Source of the DNA: Desulfamplus sp.
Lineage (GTDB): Bacteria; Desulfobacterota; Desulfobacteria; Desulfobacterales; Desulfobacteraceae
Reading direction: 5' to 3'
DNA: 38,186 nucleotides
NCBI GenBank assembly: GCA_015232465.1
Contig: JADFZO010000022.1
Span: 1 to 38,186, forward strand
The notes under the pieces are model-generated. The model made no database searches. It saw only the letters and a program-made list of their open reading frames with translations, and was not told the origin of the DNA. The position numbers and the translations under genes were made by a program. Of the stretch, positions 8,550 through 16,892 are shown piece by piece. Positions within the stretch are counted from its first letter, which is position 1; every line of letters starts with the position of its first letter.

Positions 8550-9044
8550 TTAAACTTCAAAAAGCTCATTTGGACATACACAAAATATACTCATATCTCC
8601 GTTGGAAGTTTTAAGATTATTGACAAAAAATTTAACGCTACGGCTCTTTGCAATGCTCTGAGCATTCGAGATTACAATTGGAGGAGAAAGAGAGATTGCA
8701 ATGCCATTATTTTCAAAATCTGCAATTGAGTTACCAACAATAATATTAACAATATCTCCAGCAGTCTCCTCAACATACTCAAGACGCTCCTCATCTAATA
8801 TCTCTAACTCTTCTGTATATATATCAAATATTTTATCAATAATGTTTTTTGTATAACTAAATATTACAAATATGTGAGGCGTAGAACCAACTGTAACTAC
8901 AGATGTGAGATAGTTAAGCTCAAGACGGTTATTCTCTACCAATCTTATATCCTGCTCATTTACCGCGATCCCCATCTCTTCATTAAAAAAATCTACTGTT
9001 CTTGTTGAAATAATATCCATCAGATGTTTTATACTTATGTTCAC
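8550..9044 (-). CDS. cheX: CheX-like chemotaxis phosphatase
   Basis: CheX dephosphorylates CheY-P. The 164-residue protein has the family fold length and the catalytic-helix motif EETAGDIVNIIVGN (residues ~92-105), in which an acidic residue and an Asn three positions later reach into the CheY active site. A GTG start is used, supported by GGAG nine bases upstream; no ATG candidate nearby has one. It sits directly before the cheY-like gene, so the two form a matched phosphatase/regulator pair. No CheA or receptor gene is nearby, so the kinase must be elsewhere. Confidence 0.87.
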   Translation of the reverse strand: MNISIKHLMDIISTRTVDFFNEEMGIAVNEQDIRLVENNRLELNYLTSVVTVGSTPHIFVIFSYTKNIIDKIFDIYTEELEILDEERLEYVEETAGDIVNIIVGNSIADFENNGIAISLSPPIVISNAQSIAKSRSVKFFVNNLKTSNGDMSIFCVCPNELFEV

Positions 9045-9076
9045 TATATTTTTCTCCTTTTCAAGCTATTTAGGGG

Positions 9077-9973
9077 CTAACTAAATGGTTTCAGGGCTTT
9101 TTTTATCTTTGATAACATATTATCCTTAATATTAACAACAAGAAATAGGTCTCCATTCTCTCCACTTTGTGGGTTCTCCATACCAGCCCCTTTTAACCTT
9201 ATTTTATGACCATTTTGGATATTTGGAGGAATCTTAACAATCAACTTTTTATCATTTTGTTTGTGGTAGTAGGCATAAGGTCCGCCCTTCTGTGCATGTG
9301 CAGATGATAGTGTTATAGTATCGTATATATCCATTTTAGTTGAGGCTGATAATCCATCTAACATATCAGATTGAGAGATATTGAGCTTTTTTAACCCCTC
9401 ATTTACAAATTTCTCAACAACTTTTTTAAAAATTTTACCACCAACTTCACGAATAATCCTCTGGTGAGGCTTTAATTTAGCAAGCTCATCTTTAGAATAG
9501 GAGCTATACCCACTTTGTGGCTGCTGTCCAAATGTGCCAAAAAAGAAAAATCCTCCTCCATGAACACCTTGATTGCCAAAGTTACTGCTACTAAAATTGC
9601 CTGTGTGTGTGTTGATATTTATGTTAAAAATGTCGTGTAACCCTCTGATTCCAAAGCTATCTGCAATCTCTTGAAAGATTTTTTCAAGATCAGAGTTTTT
9701 TAAAATATCGTCATAATTATTACTCTGCCTAAATCTTCCAGCAGCATCATCACCAAAGCGATCCTTTAAAATATCATACTCTCTTTTTTTCTCTGGATTT
9801 GAGAGCACAGCATAAGCCTCATTTAAGGCTGCCATCTTTTCAGAGGCTTGCGGGTCATCGGGGTTTCTGTCTGGGTGGTATTTTATGGCAAGATTTTTAT
9901 AGGCTTTTTTTATATCAGAAGATGTAATATTTTTATCAATGCCAAGTATTTTGTAGTAGTCCTGTTTTTCCAT
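9077..9973 (-). CDS. DnaJ-domain co-chaperone (type II, CbpA-like)
   Basis: J-domain protein that would stimulate a DnaK ATPase. The J-domain spans residues 5-70 with HPD at 33-35 and the expected positively charged helix II. A Gly/Phe/Ser/Gln-rich region (~105-165) follows, including a GGGFFFFG patch. There is no CxxCxGxG zinc-finger region, so it is not a classical DnaJ. The C-terminal ~65 residues (KLIVKIPPNIQNGHKIRLKG, GDLFLVVNI) are a single copy of the beta-sandwich client-binding domain; classical members have two, so this is a shortened form at 298 residues. First gene of the run ending in cinA, with 32 bases before cheX. Confidence 0.88.
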   Translation of the reverse strand: MEKQDYYKILGIDKNITSSDIKKAYKNLAIKYHPDRNPDDPQASEKMAALNEAYAVLSNPEKKREYDILKDRFGDDAAGRFRQSNNYDDILKNSDLEKIFQEIADSFGIRGLHDIFNININTHTGNFSSSNFGNQGVHGGGFFFFGTFGQQPQSGYSSYSKDELAKLKPHQRIIREVGGKIFKKVVEKFVNEGLKKLNISQSDMLDGLSASTKMDIYDTITLSSAHAQKGGPYAYYHKQNDKKLIVKIPPNIQNGHKIRLKGAGMENPQSGENGDLFLVVNIKDNMLSKIKKALKPFS

Positions 9974-10152
9974 TTTTCTTGTCTCTTATATCTTAATCTA
10001 TGTTACTTTTATGAAGAAAGCGTAATACATCAGTTGATTTTAAAAGATTTTTCATGTTAGAAGATTAGAATCTTTCTGCTTTTATGTTAAAATAGAGCAT
10101 ATTTCAAGCAAAAGGCTTTTTTACTAACCAATTCTAAGTTTAAGGGGGTAAC

Positions 10153-11994
10153 ATGAAAAAAGATTTTTTTCAAAGTATCATCAAAATTATGTTAGCAGCA
10201 GTTATTATTAGTTGGTTTAGTTATAACAATTTGTTTTCGTATCAAAATGATAAAACAACAAATCTAAAAAATTCAGTAGATAGAGAAAATTGTATATTAC
10301 TTGCCGACAACCTAAATATAAATATGTGCGTCATCTATAACGGTGCTAAATATGGCTTTGTGTTAAAATATGCACCTGAAATCTCTGATCTTGTCTGGAA
10401 AATGGACATCTCAACATTTATAGCAATCAACTCCCCAAATATTGCTTGCATACCTATTGATAGCACATTAGCTCTTGAAGTGCCATGTGTTGAATATGGC
10501 GAAAATCAATATAAAATAAAAATGGAATACCATATAAATTCTAATGATCCTAATGGGTTATATTGGAAATTAGCCAATATTGAGCTATTAGAGCCACAAA
10601 TCCCTACCCCTGAAGAGCCTACTCTGCCAGAGGCTGATTTTACAATCACGCTTGGAGCTAAAGATGGAAGAGAGATAAAGCCTCTTAATTCAGTATGTGC
10701 AGGACCTATTACATCAGATATTCCATCAAATGCAGATTTAACAGAACAATATAAAGAGCTTGGTATCAAGTATGTGAGAACACACGATTTTTATGGACCT
10801 TTTGATATGTCAGAAATTTATCCTGATAGAACCAAAAACCCTTTAGATTTAAATTCCTACAACTTCAAAGATAGTGATACAAACTATGAGGCTATAGTAG
10901 CGGCAGATGCAACTATATATTTTAGACTTGGCGATAGCTACAACAACCCAACTCCTCCAGAAAAATCAGAGCTTAGTAACTGGATAGAAGCATCAATAAA
11001 TATAATTGCACACTATTACGAAGGCAAATGGGAGGGTTATAATGGTAAATTTGAGTATGTAGAGATTTGGAATGAGCCAGACAATAGCCACTTTTGGCCC
11101 AATAAATCTCTGATTGATTTTTTTGTCCTCTTTGATGCTACTGCAAAAAGAATAAGACAGGAGTTCCCAGATATAAAAATAGGGGGACCTGGCTTTACCC
11201 AAAATCTTAATTTTAATGAGGATCGCAAAGCTATTTTAAACGATTTCTTAGATTATATCAAAAATAACAACACCCCAATTGATTTTATATCATTCCATGA
11301 ATATACAAATGAACCATCTGATATAACAGAAGCGACAAATAGCCTGAAGAGCACTCTTAAAGAAAAAGGATTTGAAGGACTATCCATGCACATAACAGAG
11401 TGGAACACAGATGCTGAACAGCCAAAAGAGGAGCAAAGTTCAGAAGAAAAAGCAGAGCTAAGGCTACACTCAAGAGGTGCAGCAGTTAATACTGGAACAT
11501 GGATTGAGATGCAAAATAATGGAATAGATATGGCATTTTTCTTTAGAGGCAATGACACAAATATAGATATGCCCCTATTTTATGGCTTATATTTAGCAGA
11601 TGGCACACCTAAAAAGACAGCTTTTGCATTTAATTTTTTCAATCAAATATCTAAATATAAAGATAGATTAGAGGCATCTGTTGAGGTTTCAAACAATGGC
11701 TCTCAATCAGATATAAATAGCTCAATATATTTTATTGCTGGCGAGAATGGTAAAGGAGATAAAGCTATTATAGTATCTAATCTTACAGACAAACAATACA
11801 GATACACGTTAAAAAATAGTAAAGATGGACAAACAGCAAATATTGTTAATAGCAACATTATTTCAGCCTCAGGAATCAGTGATGATCACAGCAACATCTA
11901 TGATATAGTCACTTCAACTCAAAATAGCGATGATGAGGTTAGATTTGATCTTCCAGCTTACGGGGTTCAGCTAATAACTGTTGAGCAACTTTAG
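10153..11994 (+). CDS. secreted glycoside hydrolase, GH39-like, with N-terminal repeat module
   Basis: The N-terminus (Lys-rich start, then hydrophobic residues 10-28) is a signal peptide or membrane anchor, so the protein is exported. Residues 52-88 and 103-145 are two copies of a ~40-residue module, also seen in the protease at 32945. After a Pro/Glu linker (~148-160) comes a TIM-barrel with features of clan GH-A: Glu308 in WNEPD as likely acid/base and Glu416 in ITEWN as likely nucleophile, with SFHEY at 380-384 between them. This layout is that of GH39 (beta-xylosidase, alpha-iduronidase) and relatives. A C-terminal beta domain (~510-613) follows. Substrate is unknown. Other clan GH-A families (GH5, GH30, GH79) are possible. 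Start has an AAGGGGG ribosome binding site. Confidence 0.78.
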   Translation: MKKDFFQSIIKIMLAAVIISWFSYNNLFSYQNDKTTNLKNSVDRENCILLADNLNINMCVIYNGAKYGFVLKYAPEISDLVWKMDISTFIAINSPNIACIPIDSTLALEVPCVEYGENQYKIKMEYHINSNDPNGLYWKLANIELLEPQIPTPEEPTLPEADFTITLGAKDGREIKPLNSVCAGPITSDIPSNADLTEQYKELGIKYVRTHDFYGPFDMSEIYPDRTKNPLDLNSYNFKDSDTNYEAIVAADATIYFRLGDSYNNPTPPEKSELSNWIEASINIIAHYYEGKWEGYNGKFEYVEIWNEPDNSHFWPNKSLIDFFVLFDATAKRIRQEFPDIKIGGPGFTQNLNFNEDRKAILNDFLDYIKNNNTPIDFISFHEYTNEPSDITEATNSLKSTLKEKGFEGLSMHITEWNTDAEQPKEEQSSEEKAELRLHSRGAAVNTGTWIEMQNNGIDMAFFFRGNDTNIDMPLFYGLYLADGTPKKTAFAFNFFNQISKYKDRLEASVEVSNNGSQSDINSSIYFIAGENGKGDKAIIVSNLTDKQYRYTLKNSKDGQTANIVNSNIISASGISDDHSNIYDIVTSTQNSDDEVRFDLPAYGVQLITVEQL

Positions 11995-12020
11995 AGAAAA
12001 GCTCAACTTATGGAGGTTTT

Positions 12021-13418
12021 ATGAAATTTGTAATTATTGGCGGAGATGCAGCTGGTATGAGTGCTGCAAGCAAAAGCAAAAGAAATAACCCAAACATAGA
12101 GGTTACTGTTTTAGAAAAGAGCCAAGATGTCTCGTACAGTGCTTGTGGTATGCCCTATAATATTGCTGATCCCAACAGAAGCATGGACGATCTGATTGTT
12201 AGAACTGCTGATGAGTTTAGGTCAAAAAACAGGATAAATCTCTTAACAGGGCACAGAGTTGATAAGATCGATCCAGTTGGCAAAACCGTATCTGGTATCT
12301 CTTTTGAAAATGGCAAAGAGAGCCAAACATTTTCATATCAATTTGATAAACTTCTGATTGCAACTGGAGCAGCCCCGATTATTCCTAATATTTATGGAGT
12401 TAATCTCTCTGGCGTGATGCCTCTAAAGAGCCTTGAAGATGGTCGGGCTATCAAATCTTTTATTGACTCTAATTTAAATTCAAAACCTGTAAAAAAGGCT
12501 GTAATTATTGGCATTGGATATATTGGGCTTGAGATGTGCGAGGCTTTAAAAGAACGCTCAATTGATGTATTTATGGTAAAACCCAGTGAGCAATTTTTGC
12601 CATCTTTTGCTTCTGAGCTTGCTGATGTTGTTAAACAGGAGCTTGTTGATAAGAGTGTTAATCTATATTGTGGCTATAATATTGATAAGATTGAGCAAAA
12701 TAGCAATTTAAACAGCTCTTCACTTGTAGTTGTTTGTAAAAATAGAGCATCAAATGAAATTGTAAATTTAGATGCTGATATGGTTATTGTGGCATCAGGG
12801 GTTAAGCCATGTAGCCAAATTGCCATTGAGGCTGGTCTTGAAATCGGTATCTCTGGAGCAGTTGCAGTTGATAAAAATCTAAAAACTTCAGATGAGAATA
12901 TCTATGCAGCAGGTGATTGTGCTGATGCTTTTCATGTAGTTACAGATAAAAAGTGTTGGATACCTTTAGCTTTAAGGGCAAATAGGGCTGGTTGGGCTGT
13001 TGCTGATAATGTGTGCGGCATCAATACAACTTTGCCTGGGGTGGCTGGAACTGCTGTTTTTAAAATTTTTGATCTTCAGGTAGCACGCACAGGTCTTACA
13101 GTTAAAGAGGCTCTTGAATTTGGCTTTGAGCCTGCTCAAATTGTTATTCAGAGCAGATCAAAAGCACATGGACACCCTGGCTCTAAAACTATCCATGTTT
13201 CAATGGTAGGGGATAAAAAAACAGGGCTGTTGCTTGGGGTTCAGATGGTTGGAAAAGATGGCGTGGTTCATCGAATAAATGCAGCAGCAGTTGCACTTCA
13301 TGCAAAAATGAGGGTTGTTGATTTTGCTCAGTGCGATCTTGCGTATGCCCCGCCATTTGGTCCTGTGTGGGATCCGCTTCTAACTGCTGCCAATCAGCTT
13401 ATTAAAAAGTTGGGTTAA
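12021..13418 (+). CDS. FAD-dependent pyridine-nucleotide disulfide oxidoreductase, CoA-disulfide reductase / NADH oxidase-like
   Basis: A 465-residue flavoprotein of the single-cysteine disulfide reductase group. The FAD-binding Rossmann motif is at the start (GGDAAGMSAA), the redox Cys42 lies in SYSACGMPYN, the NAD(P)H motif is GIGYIGLEMCEAL (~162-174), and the second FAD motif is YAAGDCADA (~294-302). The single Cys, rather than CxxxxC, fits CoA-disulfide reductases, NADH oxidases/peroxidases and persulfide reductases; there is no C-terminal rhodanese domain. A role in oxygen or sulfane-sulfur handling in an anaerobe is plausible. The start has TGGAGG nine bases upstream. It follows the GH39 gene by 26 bases but a functional connection is not evident. 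Confidence 0.88.
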   Translation: MKFVIIGGDAAGMSAASKSKRNNPNIEVTVLEKSQDVSYSACGMPYNIADPNRSMDDLIVRTADEFRSKNRINLLTGHRVDKIDPVGKTVSGISFENGKESQTFSYQFDKLLIATGAAPIIPNIYGVNLSGVMPLKSLEDGRAIKSFIDSNLNSKPVKKAVIIGIGYIGLEMCEALKERSIDVFMVKPSEQFLPSFASELADVVKQELVDKSVNLYCGYNIDKIEQNSNLNSSSLVVVCKNRASNEIVNLDADMVIVASGVKPCSQIAIEAGLEIGISGAVAVDKNLKTSDENIYAAGDCADAFHVVTDKKCWIPLALRANRAGWAVADNVCGINTTLPGVAGTAVFKIFDLQVARTGLTVKEALEFGFEPAQIVIQSRSKAHGHPGSKTIHVSMVGDKKTGLLLGVQMVGKDGVVHRINAAAVALHAKMRVVDFAQCDLAYAPPFGPVWDPLLTAANQLIKKLG

Positions 13419-13461
13419 ATTTTTAGGTGTTCAAAAAGGGGGGCATCTATTTGATAATATT

Positions 13462-14187
13462 TTACATATTCTCATCAATTGCCTCCTGATGAAAATCCCC
13501 TACAGATGCAGCCTCTCCCAATGATTTAGATAGCAGAGCAGCATTAAAAAAGTGGGGATAGACCTCAATACAGGCTTTAAGAATATTGTCAAATGGGAGA
13601 TCATCAAAATGCCCATGTTCTGTAAGATACTCCATGTGGCGATTCCCCTTTGTGTCAAACTCATGGAAGAGCGAATCATTAACACCATCAAACTCTAAAG
13701 GCTTTACATTAAAATTGGTGCACAGAGTGATGTTAAAGGCTGGTGTAGCCTTAACCCATCTACTATTTAGAAAAAGCTCAACATAGCCATGATACATAAA
13801 CACATCAGTTTTCATAAGTTCCCTCAAACGGCTGGTTGAGAGATGATTTTTCACATCAGCAAATCCAAGTCGTGCTGGAATCCTATGAAACCTTGCAACA
13901 GATGCAAGCACAATCGCCTTTGCAACGCAGTAGCCTCTCATCTTTTTTAGCGTAGTGCTTGCCTTAAAATTTAGTTTATCATTCTTAAAATCGTACGGGT
14001 CGTAACGAATCTCATCTCTTACAGCATAATAGAGTTTTATCGCTTTTGCTTTATCGCTGTCGCTTTTGCTGCATCTTGTTTGAGCAAACTCAATAACCTC
14101 TGGAGATTCAAAGTCCATAAAATATGTAGGCTGAAGATAACACTTAAACGAACTTAAATCTGATTTACCTGGTTTCATATCTCTCAT
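13462..14187 (-). CDS. transglutaminase-like cysteine protease-fold protein
   Basis: A 241-residue cytoplasmic-looking protein with a transglutaminase core. Helical residues ~43-62 (AKAIKLYYAVRDEIRYDPY) precede the nucleophile Cys87 in RGYCVAKA, and His133 is in MYHGYVELFL. The usual third residue, Asp in a WxxxDPT-like strand, is replaced: the strand reads WVKATPAFN. To my knowledge this ATPAFN form is shared by a subgroup of bacterial transglutaminase-like proteins, so it may be a family trait rather than damage. The enzyme activity (peptidase, amidase or crosslinking) is unknown. Start could also be the Met four codons in. Convergent with the flavoprotein gene, single-gene unit. Confidence 0.8.
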   Translation of the reverse strand: MRDMKPGKSDLSSFKCYLQPTYFMDFESPEVIEFAQTRCSKSDSDKAKAIKLYYAVRDEIRYDPYDFKNDKLNFKASTTLKKMRGYCVAKAIVLASVARFHRIPARLGFADVKNHLSTSRLRELMKTDVFMYHGYVELFLNSRWVKATPAFNITLCTNFNVKPLEFDGVNDSLFHEFDTKGNRHMEYLTEHGHFDDLPFDNILKACIEVYPHFFNAALLSKSLGEAASVGDFHQEAIDENM

Positions 14188-14340
14188 TATCCTTCTAATC
14201 TTGTTTTGAAAATTGATAAATTGACAATAAAATAGGCGGTTGTTATACCATGATAGAGAGCTTTTAAAAAGGGGTTCAAATTTTAAACTTGGCTATTATT
14301 ATTTCAAAATTGTAAAAAAGGAAAAAAGAAGGGGTAAAAA

Positions 14341-14955
14341 ATGTCTATAAGTAAACAAGATGAGAAAAAAGATATGGATAATCTATACTCTAAAGAGCAA
14401 GGAGGGCTACTTTTAAAACTTGCACGAGCTACAATTGGTGCAAAACTTGGCATAAAAAACGATCTTGCAGAGCCATCTAAAATAACGGAAAAATTAAAAG
14501 AGCAGGTTTTTGATCTAAATTTGGGGACTTTCGTTACAATACACATTAACAAAAAGTTGCGAGGCTGTATTGGCTCATTAGAGACACAAGAGAGTGTAAA
14601 AGAGGGGATAAAAGAGAATGCTATCAGTGCTGCATTTCATGATCCAAGATTCCCCCCACTTACGCAAGAGGAGTTTGATAAAAGCCATCTTGAAATTAGC
14701 ATTTTATCTAAACCAGTAAAGCTAAAGTACTCAAATTCAGACGATCTTTTATCAAAACTTATCCCAAAAGTGCATGGTGTTATTATCAAAAAAGGGGGAG
14801 CAAGAGCAACCTTTCTTCCGCAAGTGTGGCAACAGCTTCATGATAAAGAGAGCTTCTTATCAAATTTATGCCGAAAAGCTGGGCTTTCAAGCGATGATTG
14901 GAAAAGTGGGGCATTAGATGTTATGACCTATACTGTCCAATATTTTGAGGAGTAA
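14341..14955 (+). CDS. AMMECR1-domain protein (AmmeMemoRadiSam system protein A-like)
   Basis: A 204-residue protein with the AMMECR1 domain: FVTIHINKKLRGCIGSLE (residues ~61-78), AFHDPRFPPLTQEEF and HGVIIKKGGARATFLPQVW. The LRGCIG motif is the family hallmark. In many bacteria it is encoded with a Memo-family protein and a radical-SAM enzyme; neither is next to it here. Its biochemical role is not known. An AGAAGGGG sequence precedes the ATG. The 153-base gap upstream, divergent from the transglutaminase-like gene, should hold both promoters, but I see no clear consensus. Confidence 0.9.
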   Translation: MSISKQDEKKDMDNLYSKEQGGLLLKLARATIGAKLGIKNDLAEPSKITEKLKEQVFDLNLGTFVTIHINKKLRGCIGSLETQESVKEGIKENAISAAFHDPRFPPLTQEEFDKSHLEISILSKPVKLKYSNSDDLLSKLIPKVHGVIIKKGGARATFLPQVWQQLHDKESFLSNLCRKAGLSSDDWKSGALDVMTYTVQYFEE

Positions 14956-15006
14956 GGCAGTATCAGCCATTTGTGAGCCATATTTAACTATATGTTTAAA
15001 GAAATA

Positions 15007-16062
15007 TTATTGAAGCAATGTCTCATCTTGAGCCACTTTACGTATTAGCTCTTTGTAATCTAACGCTCCGTTGCAGCCTGGGGCATATTCAAATATTGTC
15101 TTTCCATAAGATGGGGCTTCGCTAAAGTGCTCATTATACCTTATTGGCTTGCAGATATATTCACTGTAAAGCTGCTTTAACTTTTTAAAAATCTCCTGCG
15201 GATGCTTTACTCGGGTGTCCATAAATGTTGGCACAATATACTTCAATGCAACCTCTTTACGATATTTATGTATTGAGCTTAAACTCTTTATAAATTCAGT
15301 AAGCCCCTGATAAGGCATAGCCTCTAAGGCAACTGGAACAAGAACCTCAGTTACATAAAACATAACATTGATTGTAAGAGAGTCCCAACCGGGTGAGGTG
15401 TCAATAATAACAAAGTCATACTGCTCATCAACCCCTGTAAGTGCCTCTGATAGAGTCCACTCTTGCCCAATTGTCTTTTTATCAATAATACGTTTAACAC
15501 CAGCAAGAGACCTACCTCCTGCTAAAAGCCATAAATTTTTACGCGCCTCTATTGTTGCCTCTTGTGCTGATAACTCACCTGTCAGTAGTTCAGTTAGCCC
15601 AGCACTCGGTTTTTTACCAAGATTGTATGCAGATTGACCTTGTGTGTCAGTATCAATAAGAAGAACTTTAAAACCAGCAAGGGCAAGGCCAGCACTTAAA
15701 TTAACCGATGTGGTTGTTTTACCCACTCCTCCTTTACTAAGAGATACAGATATTCTACGGGTAAAGGCTGTCTTTTTATCTAAAAGCTCGTCTGGCTGAG
15801 TTATGATTGGCTGCGATTGCGGAGGTTCAATAACCTTTTGAGCAGATGATTTTAAAGCTTCCTCAACAGAAGATGGCTGCGTGGCAAGAGAATTTAGAGA
15901 TTCTAAAGGGGCAGACGCAGCAGACTGAGAAAGGTGATTAACAATAATGGGAAAGCTGTGACCGCACGCTTTACAGCGGGCAACAATCCTCTTACCAGTA
16001 GGGACATTAGAAATATTTACTTGGTGTTGCTTTGAACACTTAGGGCAGACAATGACAGTCAC
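15007..16062 (-). CDS. ParA/MinD-family ATPase with N-terminal MJ0042 zinc ribbon
   Basis: A 351-residue fusion. Residues 1-40 hold a zinc ribbon with Cys6, Cys9, Cys30 and Cys33 (CPKC...CKAC). A Ser/Gln/Pro-rich linker (~45-95) leads to a ParA-type ATPase with deviant Walker A KGGVGKTT at 110-117, the DTDTQGQSA switch I region and VIIDTSPG (Walker B). ParA ATPases position cellular cargo such as chromosomes, chemoreceptor arrays, flagella or pili. No ParB gene or parS-like array is visible, so this is more likely a cargo-positioning protein than the chromosome ParA. It follows a PilZ gene by 89 bases on the same strand, suggesting a c-di-GMP-linked localisation or motility job. Confidence 0.88.
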   Translation of the reverse strand: MTVIVCPKCSKQHQVNISNVPTGKRIVARCKACGHSFPIIVNHLSQSAASAPLESLNSLATQPSSVEEALKSSAQKVIEPPQSQPIITQPDELLDKKTAFTRRISVSLSKGGVGKTTTSVNLSAGLALAGFKVLLIDTDTQGQSAYNLGKKPSAGLTELLTGELSAQEATIEARKNLWLLAGGRSLAGVKRIIDKKTIGQEWTLSEALTGVDEQYDFVIIDTSPGWDSLTINVMFYVTEVLVPVALEAMPYQGLTEFIKSLSSIHKYRKEVALKYIVPTFMDTRVKHPQEIFKKLKQLYSEYICKPIRYNEHFSEAPSYGKTIFEYAPGCNGALDYKELIRKVAQDETLLQ

Positions 16063-16151
16063 TTGTCCTCCTTTTTGAATTTTGTTAAAAATTGCATCAA
16101 TGTTCGAGTTAATCTGATATTCATATCGTTATACCTATGGGGGGAGGGGAG

Positions 16152-16706
16152 TTAATCAATATTTTCATCAGTATCATCAACAGACTCTTTAAGCAGGTTA
16201 CTTTTCAACTCACTACAAATATCTTCAATCTGCTTACCTTTGGCTGATCTCATTTTATTATCCATATTTAGCCATTTTACACCTAAAATGGGTTGAGAGC
16301 CTTGTGTATAGCTAATATGAACAATTTGGCACTCAACGCTATTAAATTTATCCTCTTCAATAACCAACTGACAATCAGACAGAAGCTGCCCATTAAAAAA
16401 AGAGTGATCTTCAACCATTAGTATCCCCGAACCCTTTGCATTAATATCTTCAACAGGAAAAGATGAGCCATGTATAATCATACAGACGCTCCCCTTTTTA
16501 CGTATCGGGATACGAAAGGACTTCCTAATTTTTGCAGCAGGCTCTAATGATTGGGTATCCAATGCCACAATATCAATTGAGTCTCCTTGCAAAATCTCAA
16601 CTAAATCGTCATTAAGCTTTCCCATTGAGGATTCATCTTCAACTGTTGAATCTTGAAATATTTCAATTGACTCTTCTGTTAGCTCTTCATTTAATTGCTC
16701 ATTCAT
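16152..16706 (-). CDS. PilZ-domain protein, divergent c-di-GMP site
   Basis: A 184-residue protein. The first ~60 residues are very acidic and probably disordered. The rest is a PilZ beta-barrel: an Arg-rich entry RKSFRIPIRKKGSV (~61-74) and EDINAKGSGIL (~87-97). PilZ domains that bind c-di-GMP usually have RxxxR and [D/N]xSxxG; here the second motif reads DINAKG, with Asn where Ser is expected, so binding may be altered or lost. Located upstream of the zinc-ribbon ParA gene and likely co-transcribed with it. A perfect AT-only palindrome lies just upstream of its ribosome binding site. Confidence 0.78.
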   Translation of the reverse strand: MNEQLNEELTEESIEIFQDSTVEDESSMGKLNDDLVEILQGDSIDIVALDTQSLEPAAKIRKSFRIPIRKKGSVCMIIHGSSFPVEDINAKGSGILMVEDHSFFNGQLLSDCQLVIEEDKFNSVECQIVHISYTQGSQPILGVKWLNMDNKMRSAKGKQIEDICSELKSNLLKESVDDTDENID

Positions 16707-16721
16707 AGGCTATACCTTTAC

Positions 16722-16750
16722 ATATATTATTTTTTATAAAAATAATATAT
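16722..16750 (-). promoter_or_regulatory. 13-bp perfect AT-only palindrome upstream of pilZ gene
   Basis: Arms 16722-16734 and 16738-16750 are perfect inverted copies made only of A and T, separated by three bases. The element ends 15 bases before the PilZ start codon, directly upstream of its AAAGG ribosome binding site. It could be an operator, an AT-rich promoter element or an mRNA leader hairpin; sequence alone does not decide. Confidence 0.4.
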
Positions 16751-16800
16751 CAATATAGAAATTTACAGGCAAGAAAAAATAATAAAAATATCAATATTTT

Positions 16801-16844
16801 TATTATAAAAACTGTAAGGGGCATAAATTAAATAGATGCCCCTT
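16801..16844 (-). terminator. intrinsic terminator after fumA
   Basis: A 9-bp stem, AAGGGGCAT (16816-16824) with ATGCCCCTT (16836-16844), encloses an 11-base loop. On the minus strand it is followed by ACAGTTTTTATAATA. It lies about 50 bases after the fumA stop codon, so it probably ends the long minus-strand central-metabolism transcript. Confidence 0.8.
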
Positions 16845-16892
16845 AATATTTCATTTAAACCAAATAGGAATCAAAAACACTAAAAACTTTTA

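Noticed and set aside
15007-16062. Chromosome-partition parA of the replication origin region
   Set aside because: No parB, parS-like sites, gidA/B, dnaA or rpmH nearby, and the zinc-ribbon fusion is unlike chromosomal ParA.
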